Shown: positions 28,893 through 41,549 of the stretch, piece after piece | Position numbering within the stretch: the first letter of the stretch is position 1 | How the letters are laid out: the number at the start of each line of letters is the position of its first letter | DNA from: Polynucleobacter necessarius | GTDB lineage: Bacteria; Pseudomonadota; Gammaproteobacteria; Burkholderiales; Burkholderiaceae | NCBI RefSeq assembly: GCF_900096765.1 | Contig: NZ_LT615228.1 | Span: 564,669-628,668 of the forward strand | Reading direction: 5' to 3' | DNA: 64,000 nucleotides | Position numbers and translations under genes: made by a program | The notes under the pieces: model-generated | Database searches by the model: none | Told to the model about the DNA's origin: nothing | What the model saw: only the letters and a program-made list of their open reading frames with translations

Positions 28893-31478
28893 CTACACAG
28901 CTACTGTGTCGGCAACGTCGCTAAAGGACTTGAGCTTATCAAAACTCATGTACTTATACACCTCACCGGATTTTGCTTCTAGCGCTTTTACTTGCTCCAA
29001 GTATTCGCTTGGAGTAGGCAGGCGACCGAGTAGGGCTGCAACAGAAGCTAACTCTGCAGAAGCTAAATACACGCGGGTATCGATACCCAGACGGTTCGGG
29101 AAGTTACGCGTAGAAGTAGAGACTGCAGTAGAACCCTTGCGAATTTGCGCTTGGTTACCCATGCATAAAGAGCAGCCTGGGCTTTCCATGCGAGCACCAG
29201 CAGCACCTAACATACCGTAATAGCCTTCTTCCATCAAAATCATCGCATCCATCTTGGTGGGTGGGGCTACCCATAAACGGGTGGGCATATCTTTCTTGCC
29301 CTGCAATACTTGACCAGCAGCACGGAAGTGACCAATGTTAGTCATGCATGAACCAATGAATACTTCGTCAATCTTATCGCCAGCAACTTCTGACAATACT
29401 TTGACATCATCTGGATCGTTAGGGCATGCCAAGATTGGCTCTTTGATTTCATCGACGTTGATTTCGATGATTTCTGCATAGTCTGCATTCTCATCAGCTT
29501 TCAGCAACTGAGGATTTGCAATCCAGGCCTCCATAGATTTGATACGACGACCTAAGGTGCGCTTATCTTCATAGCCGTTGGCAATCATCCACTTCATCAA
29601 AGTGATATTGGATTGCATGTATTCAATGATTGGCTCTTTGTTCAGGTGAACAGTACAGCCGCCTGCAGAACGTTCTGCAGAAGCGTCAGACAATTCAAAT
29701 GCTTGCTCAACTTTTAGATCTGGCAAACCTTCAATTTCTAAGATGCGTCCAGAGAAAATATTTTTCTTGCCTTGCTTTTCAACAGTGAGCAATCCTTTTT
29801 TGATGGCATATAAAGGAATGGTATTTACCAAGTCACGTAAAGTAATGCCTGGTTGCATCTTGCCTTTGAACCGAACTAAAACAGACTCAGGCATATCCAA
29901 AGGCATCACACCAGTAGCAGCAGCGAACGCAACCAAGCCAGAACCAGCGGGGAACGAAATACCAATTGGGAAACGAGTATGGCTATCGCCACCAGTACCG
30001 CAGGTATCAGGCAGCAACAGGCGATTTAACCAGCTGTGAATCACGCCGTCACCAGGACGCAGAGCGACACCACCACGATTGGTCATGAATGGGGGCAACT
30101 CATGCTGGGTGCGGATATCTACAGGTTTTGGATAAGCAGAGGTATGACAGAAGGATTGCATTACCAAGTCAGCAAAGAAGCCCAAACAAGCTAAGTCTTT
30201 TAACTCATCACGAGTCATTGGGCCAGTCGTATCTTGTGAGCCAACTGTTGTCATGCGGGGTTCGCAATAGGTGCCTGGGCGAACGCCCTGGCCTTCTGGC
30301 AAACCGCAAGCGCGACCAACAATCTTTTGCGCTAAGCTGAAACCTTTTTTATTATCCGGTGGGCTCACTGGCAAACGGAACTCAGTAGAAGCAGGTAATC
30401 CAAGGGCTGCACGCGCTTTAGCAGTCAAGCCACGACCAACGATCAATGGAATACGACCGCCGGCACGCACTTCATCCAGAATCACTGGTGACTTGAGTGT
30501 GAAGCTGGAAATTTCTTGACCGTTCTTAAATACTTTTCCTTCGTATGGGCGTAATTCAATTTCATCGCCCATATTCATTTGAGAAACATCTAGCTCGATT
30601 GGCAGTGCGCCTGAATCTTCCATGGTGTTAAAGAAGATTGGTGCAATATTGCCGCCAAGACAGACGCCACCAAAACGTTTATTTGGAACAAATGGAATAT
30701 CTTGACCAGTCCACCAAAGAACTGAGTTTGTTGCAGATTTACGTGATGATCCCGTTCCAACTACATCACCAACGTAAGCAATTTGATTACCTTTCTTTTG
30801 AAGGGCGGCAATCTGCTTCATCGGGCCGCGTACACCGGATTCATCTGGTTCGATACCGGGACGTGGGTTTTTAAGCATGATCGTTGCATGCAGCGGAATA
30901 TCAGGACGACTCCAAGCATCTGGTGCTGGGGAAAGGTCATCGGTATTGGTTTCGCCAGTAACCTTAAATACTGTTAATTTCATGCTTTCAGGAACAGCGG
31001 GGCGACTTGTAAACCATTCAGCGTCAGCCCAACTTTGCATTACTGCTTTAGCGTTAGCATTGCCTTTGTCAGCAAGTTCCTGAACGTCATTGAAGTAGTC
31101 AAACATCAACAGTGTTTTCTTCAATGCAGCGGCAGCGGTAGTGCCACACTCTGCATCAGCAAGAAGCTCTACCAAGGGCTTGATGTTGTAGCCACCGAGC
31201 ATGGTGCCCAATAGTTCAGTTGCCTTAACGCGTGAAATCAATGGAGATTTTTCTGTGCCTTTGGCAACAGCATCGAGAAATTCCGCTTTGACTTTTGCGG
31301 CATCATCTACGCCAGCTGGTACGCGATTGGTGATGAGCTCAAGTAATTCTGCCTCTTTACCCGCCGGAGGGTTCTTGAGTAACTTAACTAGTTCGGCGGT
31401 TTGATCCTTGGTTAAGGGGAGGGCTGGAATACCGAGGGCTGCGCGTTCGACAACATGGGCGTTATAGGCTTCTAACAT
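28893..31478 (-). CDS. acnB: Aconitate hydratase B (AcnB)
   Basis: 861 residues, the bifunctional aconitase 2 / 2-methylisocitrate dehydratase B form. The N-terminal HEAT-like domain (about 1-160) and the swivel domain come first, as is characteristic of AcnB. The [4Fe-4S] ligands are visible in [10 protein letters not shown] and [11 protein letters not shown]. It interconverts citrate and isocitrate in the TCA cycle and may act in the methylcitrate cycle. The gene is alone between a shared terminator and an upstream region with a likely promoter. Confidence 0.96.
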   Translation of the reverse strand: MLEAYNAHVVERAALGIPALPLTKDQTAELVKLLKNPPAGKEAELLELITNRVPAGVDDAAKVKAEFLDAVAKGTEKSPLISRVKATELLGTMLGGYNIKPLVELLADAECGTTAAAALKKTLLMFDYFNDVQELADKGNANAKAVMQSWADAEWFTSRPAVPESMKLTVFKVTGETNTDDLSPAPDAWSRPDIPLHATIMLKNPRPGIEPDESGVRGPMKQIAALQKKGNQIAYVGDVVGTGSSRKSATNSVLWWTGQDIPFVPNKRFGGVCLGGNIAPIFFNTMEDSGALPIELDVSQMNMGDEIELRPYEGKVFKNGQEISSFTLKSPVILDEVRAGGRIPLIVGRGLTAKARAALGLPASTEFRLPVSPPDNKKGFSLAQKIVGRACGLPEGQGVRPGTYCEPRMTTVGSQDTTGPMTRDELKDLACLGFFADLVMQSFCHTSAYPKPVDIRTQHELPPFMTNRGGVALRPGDGVIHSWLNRLLLPDTCGTGGDSHTRFPIGISFPAGSGLVAFAAATGVMPLDMPESVLVRFKGKMQPGITLRDLVNTIPLYAIKKGLLTVEKQGKKNIFSGRILEIEGLPDLKVEQAFELSDASAERSAGGCTVHLNKEPIIEYMQSNITLMKWMIANGYEDKRTLGRRIKSMEAWIANPQLLKADENADYAEIIEINVDEIKEPILACPNDPDDVKVLSEVAGDKIDEVFIGSCMTNIGHFRAAGQVLQGKKDMPTRLWVAPPTKMDAMILMEEGYYGMLGAAGARMESPGCSLCMGNQAQIRKGSTAVSTSTRNFPNRLGIDTRVYLASAELASVAALLGRLPTPSEYLEQVKALEAKSGEVYKYMSFDKLKSFSDVADTVAV

Positions 31479-31557
31479 TGTGTTTCCTATGAGATAAAAG
31501 TGTTCAATAGAAATAGAAAGAGAAAGGCCAAATTGGGATTTTCACCCGATTTCACCA

Positions 31558-31589
31558 ATTATAGTTAGTAAATTAAGTCTTATATAAGA
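31558..31589 (-). promoter_or_regulatory. Possible acnB promoter with overlapping palindrome
   Basis: On the minus strand a perfect -10 TATAAT occupies 31563-31558, about 80 bp before the acnB ATG. The expected -35 position coincides with a perfect 12-bp palindrome TCTTATATAAGA (31578-31589). No good -35 hexamer is present, so activation by a bound protein is possible. The rest of the 31479-31656 gap shows nothing further. Confidence 0.4.
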
Positions 31590-31656
31590 GTTTAAACCCT
31601 AAGATTTGCCCCAAAATAGTGAATAGAGAAATCAGGGGCAAAAAATAGACAAGATA

Positions 31657-31845
31657 TTAGATAACTTGCTCTTCCTTTAAGGCCCAAACTAGAGCTAGCA
31701 CCCAGCCAATCAAAGACCTGCCTAGAAACAGGTTGAGGGCAAATATTGCACCAGAGTTAGCGCGCTTCTTATTAAAGGCAATAGCAAATGGCAGGAAATA
31801 GAAAAGGGAGAGCAGGGTGATTAATGCAGAAAAGAATAGGCGCAT
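31657..31845 (-). CDS. Small membrane protein of the superinfection-immunity-like family
   Basis: 62 residues with two predicted membrane helices. The second half, ALNLFLGRSLIGWVLALVWAL, resembles the short motif of the Imm_superinfect family (T4 Imm-like), which is common in bacterial chromosomes as a small inner-membrane protein. A role in phage exclusion is known only for phage T4 Imm; here it is inferred from the motif and may not apply. It lies 6 bp downstream of the DUF2147 gene on the same strand, so the two may be co-transcribed. Confidence 0.6.
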   Translation of the reverse strand: MRLFFSALITLLSLFYFLPFAIAFNKKRANSGAIFALNLFLGRSLIGWVLALVWALKEEQVI

Positions 31846-31851
31846 ACCGCT

Positions 31852-32322
31852 TTATCTCTCCCTAGCCCAGGTTTGAGTCCTGCCGATTAATGGAATACCG
31901 ATATAGGCTCTCAGATCCAGTTTATTGCCTTGATCAAGGAGCTTGATTTCAGCCTTGTAAATCTCACCATCATCAGGATCAAGGATTTGGCCGCCTCGAT
32001 AGACTTCACCTTCTTTTTTAAGTCCAGTAAGTATCTCCATGCCTACTACCGGTTTGCCTTTGCGTGAATCAGCGCATTTTTCACAAGTTGGCAATGCTGC
32101 AGGATCTAGTAGTTTGGTAATCATCCCAACAAAAAGACCGTTATTTTCGGTAATTTGGACAATTGCGGCCGGTTGGAGAGTTTCATCATCAAAGGTTTTC
32201 CAGACCCCAATAATGGAATTGTTTGTTTGCGCAAATACACCAGAGGATGGCAGTGATCCCAAAATCAGGGTAAGAGCAGTTAAAAATAGAGGTTTATTGA
32301 TCAATAGAGGTTTATTGATCAT
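31852..32322 (-). CDS. Exported DUF2147 protein
   Basis: About 157 residues from the ATG at 32322 (a TTG three codons upstream is closer to a GGGG ribosome-binding element and could also be used). A signal peptide runs to about GVFA. The mature part has the DUF2147 marks IGVWKTFDDET near the start, GLKKEGEVYRGGQILDPDDG in the middle, and the ending IGRTQTWARE. The function of DUF2147 is unknown; it is a small beta-rich periplasmic domain. The signal-peptide region carries a six-residue duplication caused by an 18-bp tandem repeat. It is divergent from pyrG. Confidence 0.75.
   Translation of the reverse strand: MINKPLLINKPLFLTALTLILGSLPSSGVFAQTNNSIIGVWKTFDDETLQPAAIVQITENNGLFVGMITKLLDPAALPTCEKCADSRKGKPVVGMEILTGLKKEGEVYRGGQILDPDDGEIYKAEIKLLDQGNKLDLRAYIGIPLIGRTQTWARER
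32285..32320 (-). repeat. Perfect 18-bp tandem duplication in the DUF2147 signal-peptide region
   Basis: Units at 32285-32302 and 32303-32320 are identical and in frame, repeating INKPLL-type residues at the start of the protein. Confidence 0.93.
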
Positions 32323-32401
32323 TAAATGCAATATTACCCCTTTTGAATTTTTAAAAAAATCGTTCTGTATCGTTATAATTACTTTTTCCAACAGAGCTTA
32401 A

Positions 32402-34066
<1,665 letters not shown>

Positions 34067-34077
34067 CAGAGGAAAGC

Positions 34078-34941
34078 ATGAGCACTTTTAAGCTATGTGG
34101 TTTTGATGTCGGGCTTGACCAGCGTTTTTTTCTGATCGCTGGTCCATGTGTAATTGAATCTGAGCAATCAGCTGTAGATATTGCGGGCCATTTAAAAGAA
34201 GTCACTACTGAGTTAAAGATTCCATTTATCTATAAATCTTCTTTCGATAAAGCAAACCGCTCTTCGGGAAGCTCCTATCGTGGCCTTGGGATGGAAAAAG
34301 GTTTAGAGATTTTGGCGAAGGTTAAAATAGAGATTGGCGTTCCTGTCTTAACTGATGTGCATGACATTAGTGAGATAGCCGCTGTAGCTAAAGTAGTTGA
34401 TGTCATGCAAACCCCTGCGTTTCTATGCAGGCAGACGGATTTTATTCGCGCGTGTGCACAGAGTGGTAAGCCTATCATCTTTAAAAAAGGTCAGTTTCTT
34501 TCCCCACATGAAATGCTCAATGTGATTGAGAAGGCTAGATCCGCAGCTGCTGAGAAAAATCTTCCTGACCAATTTATGGTTTGTGAACGTGGCGCTTCCT
34601 TTGGTTATAACAATTTAGTTTCAGACATGAGAAGTCTGGCTATATTGCGTGAATCTAATGCCCCTGTGGTTTTCGATGCCACTCACTCAGTTCAGCTGCC
34701 TGGGGGTCAGGGTACTTCGAGCGGTGGTCAGCGAGAGTTCGTGCCGGTTTTAGCCCGTGCTGCTGTAGCTGTTGGCATTAGCGGCTTATTTATGGAAACC
34801 CATCCTGATCCTGCGAATGCTTTGTCCGATGGTCCTAATGCGGTTCCATTAAATCGCATGAAGGAGTTATTGGAATCACTGCTTGCAATTGATTCAGTTG
34901 TTAAATCAAGTGGTTCCTTTTTAGAAGATAGTTTTAAGTAA
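34078..34941 (+). CDS. kdsA: 3-deoxy-D-manno-octulosonate 8-phosphate synthase KdsA
   Basis: 287 residues, a TIM-barrel of the DAHP-synthase-I/KDSA family. Phrases are [10 protein letters not shown] at the N-terminus, [12 protein letters not shown], and [12 protein letters not shown]. It condenses phosphoenolpyruvate with arabinose 5-phosphate for the Kdo part of lipopolysaccharide, so the organism keeps an LPS core. It follows pyrG after 11 bp, and the gene product of eno supplies PEP. Confidence 0.95.
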   Translation: MSTFKLCGFDVGLDQRFFLIAGPCVIESEQSAVDIAGHLKEVTTELKIPFIYKSSFDKANRSSGSSYRGLGMEKGLEILAKVKIEIGVPVLTDVHDISEIAAVAKVVDVMQTPAFLCRQTDFIRACAQSGKPIIFKKGQFLSPHEMLNVIEKARSAAAEKNLPDQFMVCERGASFGYNNLVSDMRSLAILRESNAPVVFDATHSVQLPGGQGTSSGGQREFVPVLARAAVAVGISGLFMETHPDPANALSDGPNAVPLNRMKELLESLLAIDSVVKSSGSFLEDSFK

Positions 34942-36267
<1,326 letters not shown>

Positions 36268-36279
36268 TTCCTCAGGATA

Positions 36280-36582
36280 ATGCGCATCGTCATTTCCATG
36301 CTGGTATTGTTGATTGCAATTCAATACCCACTTTGGCTTGGTAAAGGGGGGTGGCTAAAGGTTTACGAAATGGAAAAACAAGTTGAGCTTCAAGAGGCTA
36401 AAAATAGCCTCTTGGCTCTTCGCAACGCCAAGCTTGCTGGTGATGTGAAAGACTTGAAAGATGGCACAAGGGCTATTGAAGAACGAGCTCGTGTGGAGCA
36501 TGGCCTTATCAAAGAAGGGGAGTTTTTTGTTCAAATACTCCCAGCTGATAAATCGAATAGCGCACCCGCTACAAAGCAATAA
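36280..36582 (+). CDS. ftsB: Cell division protein FtsB (septum formation initiator)
   Basis: 100 residues with a short cytoplasmic N-terminus, one membrane helix (about 3-20, ending in the typical YPLWLGKGGW) and a periplasmic coiled coil (about 30-65). The segment ERARVEHGLIKEGE matches the FtsB DivIC-like end. FtsB forms the FtsQLB complex that activates septal peptidoglycan synthesis. It starts 12 bp after eno. It is convergent with hslO. Confidence 0.92.
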   Translation: MRIVISMLVLLIAIQYPLWLGKGGWLKVYEMEKQVELQEAKNSLLALRNAKLAGDVKDLKDGTRAIEERARVEHGLIKEGEFFVQILPADKSNSAPATKQ

Positions 36583-36602
36583 AATTGGCGTGAGTAAGCA
36601 TC

Positions 36603-37394
36603 TTAATGCCCGCTAGATGGTGGACGCGTAGCATCACTGAGTAAATCTGTTTTAAATACTTGCAGACAATCTACTGCATCAAAGCGGTAGGGCTTGGCAC
36701 AGAAGTCACAGATAGTTTCAACAACCCCTTGCTCCGCTAGGATACTTTGCACTTCTTCTTCGCCCAGCATTCTGAGAACGTCAGCTACTTTATTTCGAGA
36801 GCATCGGCAAGCAAAACGTACAGGTCTTGGCGGAAAGCTACGAACACCCTTTTCTGTTGACTCCTCAAGAAAGAGTCGACGAAGAATGATCTCCGAGGGA
36901 AGTGTTAATAATTCTTCATTGGTGATAGTTTCACCAAGCGTTTTAATGCGAGACCAACCTTCCTCGGCGACTTCAGGATCTAGATGGGCGTGACCACCAG
37001 AATTTGGTAGTCGTTGGAGTAAGAGCCCGCCAATATGGCTGTCATCAGACGCTAGCCAGATTCGGGTATCGAGCTGTTCTGAATTTTGCATATATAAACA
37101 AATGGCTTCAGCAGCATTACTAACGGGTTTAACAGAGCTTCCCACGTGCTCCTGAAGGGCAACAATACCCTGGTAAGGGGGTTGCCCAGGTTCACGGTCT
37201 GTAGGGTCGAGGGTGATCACCAATCGACCAGTATTAGAGGCATCTAGCAAATCACCCAGGATTTTGCGTATAGCTGGTGGGTCGTCGCGACGCTCTAGGA
37301 CCGCCTGCCAGGCCGATCCAATCGACACAATTTCCCCGCGAACTGGGGCTCCATCACACATAAAATCACACATAAATACAAGTAATTCATTCAT
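36603..37394 (-). CDS. hslO: 33 kDa redox-regulated chaperone Hsp33
   Basis: 263 residues from the ATG at 37394; the longer open frame upstream runs into the gltX promoter region and has no family match. The N-terminal part has GAPVRGEIVSI. The C-terminal redox switch has the four zinc cysteines in FACRCS and CDFC. Hsp33 is activated by oxidation and heat to hold unfolded proteins. A perfect 12-bp tandem duplication inserts a second FMCD near residue 11, just before GAPVRGE; this is in frame and probably tolerated. It is convergent with ftsB and divergent from gltX. Confidence 0.92.
   Translation of the reverse strand: MNELLVFMCDFMCDGAPVRGEIVSIGSAWQAVLERRDDPPAIRKILGDLLDASNTGRLVITLDPTDREPGQPPYQGIVALQEHVGSSVKPVSNAAEAICLYMQNSEQLDTRIWLASDDSHIGGLLLQRLPNSGGHAHLDPEVAEEGWSRIKTLGETITNEELLTLPSEIILRRLFLEESTEKGVRSFPPRPVRFACRCSRNKVADVLRMLGEEEVQSILAEQGVVETICDFCAKPYRFDAVDCLQVFKTDLLSDATRPPSSGH
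37353..37376 (-). repeat. Perfect 12-bp tandem duplication in hslO
   Basis: ATCACACATAAA occurs at 37353-37364 and again at 37365-37376, giving FMCDFMCD near the Hsp33 N-terminus. Confidence 0.9.
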
Positions 37395-37457
37395 AGACCA
37401 AAGTATCCACTTTTTTGAATTTGCTGTCATTTGGGTTGACCTGAGATAATGTGAGCT

Positions 37458-38855
37458 ATGCATATTCGTACACGATTCGCCCCCAGTCCCACGGGCTTCA
37501 TTCATTTGGGAAACCTTCGTAGTGCTCTGTACCCGTGGGCGTTTGCTCGCCATAATCAGGGCGACTTCATCCTTCGGATTGAAGACACGGATCTAGAGCG
37601 CTCGACCCAAGAAGCTGTTGATGTCATTATTGAAGGCATGGCTTGGCTTGGGATGGATATTGATGAGGGCCCCATCTATCAGATGCAGAGGATTGATCGC
37701 TATTGCGAGGTAATCAAGCAAATGGTAGAGTCTGGCTTGGCTTACCCTTGCTACATGAGTGAGGATGAATTAAATCGGTTGCGCGATCAGCAAATGGCGA
37801 ATAAAGAAAAGCCACGCTACAACGGACTATGGCGCCCTGAGCCCGGCAAAATACTTCCTCCTATTCCAGATGGTGTCTTACCCGTCATTCGCTTTAAAAA
37901 TCCTATTGGTGGTTCAGTAGTTTGGCAGGATGCTGTTAAAGGTGAAATTGAAATATCCAATGATGAGCTAGATGATTTGGTAATTGCCAGGCCCGATGGC
38001 ACGCCAACCTATAACTTCTGCGTGGTCGTTGATGACTTAGATATGAAAATTACCCACGTGATTCGGGGAGATGATCACGTCAACAATACTCCCCGTCAAA
38101 TCAATATCATGAAGGCTCTTGGTGGAACTCCTCCAGTCTATGCTCACCTTCCTACAGTCCTAAATGATGCTGGGGAGAAAATGAGTAAGCGTAATGGCGC
38201 TATGAGTGTGCGTGATTACCAAAAAGCAGGGTACTTGCCTGATGCAATCCTTAATTATTTGGCGCGCTTGGGGTGGTCGCATGGTGATGCTGAAGTATTT
38301 ACCAAAGAGCAGTTTGTAAGCTGGTTTGATTTAGAAAATCTAGGTCGCTCCCCAGCACAACATAATCCTGAAAAATTGCTATGGCTCAATCATCAATATA
38401 TCCAAAACGCTGATCCAGAGAAATTAGCGCAAGCTACAAAACCTTTTGCACATGAATTAGGAATTGATACAGAGAGTGGACCAGACTTTGTGCAGGTAGT
38501 GGCGCTATTAAAAGATCGCGCAAATACATTGATCGAGATTGCAGATGGCGCCAAACTCTTTTATCTCCCAGCACCAGAATTAAATGCCGAGCAGATTGCT
38601 GCAAATATTCCACAGCCAATCATTCCAGCGCTCAAAGACTTAATTGAGGCACTTCGAAATACTGAGCCAACTAAAGAGGCATATGCATTAGCGTTTAAAC
38701 AAGTTTTAGCCTCTCATCAACTCAAAATGCCAGCCCTAGCCATGCCGGTTCGCTATGCCTTATTTGCCACTACTCAGACACCTGCGATCGACTCCGTCTT
38801 GGTAGTTTTAGGTAAGAATGAGGCTATAGAGCGGCTCTCTAAGGTGGTCAAATAG
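37458..38855 (+). CDS. gltX: Glutamyl-tRNA synthetase
   Basis: 465 residues, class I synthetase. The HIGH-type motif is FIHLGN at 14-19 within [17 protein letters not shown], and KMSKR is at 241-245. The C-terminal anticodon-binding part is intact. It charges tRNA-Glu, and a tRNA-Glu gene lies shortly downstream in the tRNA operon. It starts 63 bp from the divergent hslO start. Confidence 0.96.
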   Translation: MHIRTRFAPSPTGFIHLGNLRSALYPWAFARHNQGDFILRIEDTDLERSTQEAVDVIIEGMAWLGMDIDEGPIYQMQRIDRYCEVIKQMVESGLAYPCYMSEDELNRLRDQQMANKEKPRYNGLWRPEPGKILPPIPDGVLPVIRFKNPIGGSVVWQDAVKGEIEISNDELDDLVIARPDGTPTYNFCVVVDDLDMKITHVIRGDDHVNNTPRQINIMKALGGTPPVYAHLPTVLNDAGEKMSKRNGAMSVRDYQKAGYLPDAILNYLARLGWSHGDAEVFTKEQFVSWFDLENLGRSPAQHNPEKLLWLNHQYIQNADPEKLAQATKPFAHELGIDTESGPDFVQVVALLKDRANTLIEIADGAKLFYLPAPELNAEQIAANIPQPIIPALKDLIEALRNTEPTKEAYALAFKQVLASHQLKMPALAMPVRYALFATTQTPAIDSVLVVLGKNEAIERLSKVVK

Positions 38856-38860
38856 ACAAT

Positions 38861-38890
38861 TTGCGCGCTCGCACAAAAATAGGCTAAAAT
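38861..38890 (+). promoter_or_regulatory. Probable promoter of the tRNA-Ala/Glu/Asp operon
   Basis: TTGCGC (38861-38866), an 18-bp spacer and TAAAAT (38885-38890) lie about 57 bp before tRNA-Ala. A 7-bp tandem repeat TTTAGAG follows at 38918-38931 in the leader. Confidence 0.45.
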
Positions 38891-38947
38891 CTTGGATTGT
38901 TTTGAGAGTCTTGTAGTTTTAGAGTTTAGAGCGTAGAGCGAGATTTC

Positions 38948-39023
<76 letters not shown>

Positions 39024-39057
39024 AGATTACGAAACAACGTTTTACGCAGTAGTCCAG

Positions 39058-39133
39058 GTCCCCATCGTCTAGAGGCCTAGGACATCACCCTTTCACGGTG
39101 AGTACGGGGGTTCGAATCCCCCTGGGGACGCCA
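39058..39133 (+). tRNA. tRNA-Glu (anticodon TTC)
   Basis: 76 nt with encoded CCA; acceptor arms GTCCCCA and TGGGGAC pair fully, the anticodon loop CTTTCAC shows TTC. It is 34 bp after tRNA-Ala. Confidence 0.95.
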
Positions 39134-39170
39134 GTTTTTTTGGTTGTTTATGTTGCAAAAGATGTAATTT

Positions 39171-39247
39171 GGAGCGGTAGTTCAGTTGGTTAGAATATCT
39201 GCCTGTCACGCAGAGGGTCGCGGGTTCGAGTCCCGTCCGTTCCGCCA
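39171..39247 (+). tRNA. tRNA-Asp (anticodon GTC)
   Basis: 77 nt with encoded CCA; acceptor arms GGAGCGG and CCGTTCC, anticodon loop CTGTCAC with GTC. It is the last gene of the tRNA operon. Confidence 0.95.
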
Positions 39248-39256
39248 AATTCCATA

Positions 39257-39283
39257 AAAAAGCCCCCAATAATGGGGGCTTTT
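39257..39283 (+). terminator. Intrinsic terminator after the tRNA operon
   Basis: Stem AGCCCCC / GGGGGCT (39261-39267 and 39274-39280) with an AATAAT loop, flanked by A-rich and T-rich tracts. It also stands at the 3' end of the opposite-strand broken hydrolase gene and may serve both strands. Confidence 0.8.
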
Positions 39284-39424
39284 CCTTTATGGCTTACTCG
39301 TAGCCAATTCTCATTTTGAGAACCTTGCGGGTCTCTTTATGGGTATCTTCTTGTAGATGTTTTTCAACGGCACTTGTTTGAGAAACAAAATGTAATACTT
39401 CGTTCAAAACTATTTCGCGCTCAT

Positions 39425-39438
39425 TATCAATTATCAAT
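39425..39438. repeat. 7-bp tandem duplication causing a frameshift
   Basis: TATCAAT at 39425-39431 and 39432-39438. Removing one copy restores the C-terminal frame of the hydrolase. Confidence 0.92.
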
Positions 39439-39768
39439 GGTAACTATGTGATAACTATTGCCTAACCAGATCAAACGACGCATTTCAGATTTACATAAGC
39501 GCAAGATTTCTTCAGCCGACCAGATTGAACAGGTGTCATCTTCTACAGACTGGATAATAAGCAGTCGAGATGATAAGTTCATCAAGTCATGCTTCGCCAA
39601 AGACATAAGGCCTTTGGCCTCATGCAAATGGCGGGCTGAGATGGATGATGATCCTACTTCGGATACTTTAGACGTCTTGAATTTTTCACTAATTCTGCGA
39701 CGTAAATCTATATTTTTTACGCCAAAAGGTTCGCGTTCAGAGTACTCCCAGTTTTTAAAACCGAGAAA

Positions 39769-39782
39769 GTAAAAGATAAAAG
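39769..39782. repeat. 7-bp tandem duplication (one mismatch) causing a frameshift
   Basis: GTAAAAG at 39769-39775 and ATAAAAG at 39776-39782. Removing one copy joins DIFYFLGFKNWEYSE in the hydrolase. Confidence 0.8.
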
Positions 39783-40219
39783 ATGTCCAAAAATGGCCTG
39801 TACCAAGGAACTGACCAGCCATCGTATTTCAGCACTGGTGACATCAGGATGAGTGATGCAATATCTGTTCTCTGGGACGCAACTGTCGCAGCAAGGGTGG
39901 CGCCCATGCTAATCCCTGCTAGGTTGACAGTCGCATACTCTTGTTGCTTTTCATCAATGATGTGATGGAGCTGGCTAATCCAAGACTGAAAGGTACTGGC
40001 AGGGTGCCCAAACAAGAAACCATCTAATTCTGGCACTAAGACCTCGTGACCAGCGGACTCCAAAAAGCGGGGAAGCTGCCCAAGTTCTAGTCCACTTCCA
40101 TTTAACCCAGGAAGGATGATGGTTAAGTCATGTTTTTCAGGAGTTTTGATGACTTCTAACATGTGGGTATGGGCTTCGCTTCAGAATTCAGGTAGCATAC
40201 ACTGAAAAGAGTGGGAAAT

Positions 40220-40708
40220 ATGAAGCAAAATCTCAATTGCAAGCGTTGGTGTAGTAATAAAGCCTCAGGATATGGCATAGCCTTCTTTGGGGTTTTAATT
40301 GCTTTTGCTTTGCGTTTTGTGCTGCATCCGTTTTTGGGTGGTTCCTTACCCCTGTTTTTCTTTCAAATTAACACTATTCTCATAGCCTATTTTTTTGGCT
40401 TGGGACCTGCGATTTTGTCATTAATTCTCAGCACTCCATTGTTAATGTATTTCTTTATGGAACCCTTTGGTGAATTTACGGTAGTAGATTCCAGAGATGT
40501 CACCACATTATTGGTTTATCTAACATATACGATTCTGACTGGCTTATTGGTGGAATTACTTCGCCGCGAGCAATACAATGCCAAAATTGCAGTCCTTGTA
40601 AGTGAAACTCGCTTAAAGTTGATGGTTGAGGGAGACCAAAAAATGCGTAATCTCATTAAAAAATCTGCCTCATCGCCACAGAGCGGCTCCGCAAGTAGGG
40701 CTAACTAG
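40220..40708 (+). CDS. DUF4118-type membrane protein (KdpD-like transmembrane segment)
   Basis: 162 residues from the ATG at 40220 (GTG at 40211 also possible). Three or four membrane helices span about residues 19-115, with the pattern FFFQINTILIAYFFGLGPAI typical of the DUF4118 four-helix module of KdpD and other sensor kinases. A short polar tail of about 45 residues follows; no kinase domain is present. The function is unknown. Its end overlaps the end of the convergent M48 gene by eight bases. It lies near the broken hydrolase but is itself intact. Confidence 0.65.
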   Translation: MKQNLNCKRWCSNKASGYGIAFFGVLIAFALRFVLHPFLGGSLPLFFFQINTILIAYFFGLGPAILSLILSTPLLMYFFMEPFGEFTVVDSRDVTTLLVYLTYTILTGLLVELLRREQYNAKIAVLVSETRLKLMVEGDQKMRNLIKKSASSPQSGSASRAN

Positions 40709-41540
40709 ACTTTTTTCCTAGGGGCTTCACTGCTTCTTTATAGAGAGGCTGAACTACCGGTAGCAACTCACTCAATTGCTCAATTCTTGTTTCGCCTGAG
40801 GGGTGTGTGGATAAAAACTCGGGTGGACTCTTGCCCTTGGTTGCTTTGATCATTTTTTGCCAGACACTAATAGCTGCTTGAGGGTTATAACCAGCTCTAG
40901 CTGCCAACTCCAAACCAATAGCATCTGCTTCTGATTCATTTTGTCTAGAGTTAGGTAAAACCAAAATATATTGGGCCGCTTGATTTGCTGCATTGATTGC
41001 CGAACCATAGCCACCGGCAGCAGCAAGCGCGATATTTGTCACAGCATTTTGTGCAATCGCTTGGGATAAGCGTTCGCGGCCATGTTCGCGAAGGGCATGT
41101 GCAATTTCATGACCCATGATGGCTGCAACTTCATCATCGCTGAGATTGAGCTGATCAATTAAGCCTGTATAAAAAGTGATCTTTCCGCCCGGAGCGCAGC
41201 TTGCATTTAGTATGGGTGCATTAATTAGGGTTAACTGCCACTTCCATTGACGGGTATCGTCCCGAAAGACACCAGTTTGTGCTATTAATCGATTCGATAT
41301 TACTTTCAATCTATCGTAATCAGGGCCAGAGGTGACAAGGATTTGTTTTTCTTTGGCGCGTTGGTATTGATCGTTATAACTAATCGCAGAGAGGCGATCA
41401 ACCTCGCCAGAGGAAATCAGCATGAACTGGGAGCGATTAACCCCTACCGCTCCTGACCTTGTGGTGTTGGCACAGGCCAGGAGGAGGGTGCATAGTGCAA
41501 TGCTACAAGCTAATCTAAAACTAACTGCTCGAAACTGCAT
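40701..41540 (-). CDS. M48-family metalloprotease, lipoprotein (LoiP/YggG-like)
   Basis: 279 residues. A lipobox L-L-A-C at Cys23 predicts a lipoprotein in the envelope. The zinc motif HEIAH is at 144-148 and the third ligand Glu204 lies in NESEADAIGLE. Such M48 proteases (LoiP, BepA-like) act in outer-membrane quality control. The C-terminus contains HPSGETRIEQL, also typical. The next gene upstream on the same strand, an exported protein of unknown function, ends 9 bp before its start. Confidence 0.85.
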   Translation of the reverse strand: MQFRAVSFRLACSIALCTLLLACANTTRSGAVGVNRSQFMLISSGEVDRLSAISYNDQYQRAKEKQILVTSGPDYDRLKVISNRLIAQTGVFRDDTRQWKWQLTLINAPILNASCAPGGKITFYTGLIDQLNLSDDEVAAIMGHEIAHALREHGRERLSQAIAQNAVTNIALAAAGGYGSAINAANQAAQYILVLPNSRQNESEADAIGLELAARAGYNPQAAISVWQKMIKATKGKSPPEFLSTHPSGETRIEQLSELLPVVQPLYKEAVKPLGKKSS

Positions 41541-41549
41541 TGACCAAAT

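Larger units (their letters stand above)
39294..40162 (-). pseudogene. Alpha/beta-hydrolase gene broken by two 7-bp tandem duplications
   Basis: The N-terminal fragment (start 40162) has the nucleophile elbow LAGISMGA and an oxyanion-type PGLNGSG. It runs to YRPFLDIFYLL, then stops out of frame. The second fragment resumes with FKNWEYSEREPFG and carries LLIIQSVEDDTCS, the acid-residue region. A third frame ends at 39294 with EREIVLNEVLHFVSQ. The first shift coincides with two near-identical 7-bp units at 39769-39782, the second with identical units at 39425-39438. Deleting one unit at each place restores one continuous protein of about 285 residues, ending with GNSYHIVTIDNEREIVL. Intact relatives are carboxylesterase-like; the substrate is unknown. 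Confidence 0.85.

Noticed and set aside
31657..31845. Superinfection-immunity-like peptide as evidence of a prophage.
   Set aside because: No phage genes surround it, and the motif is widespread in non-phage membrane peptides.
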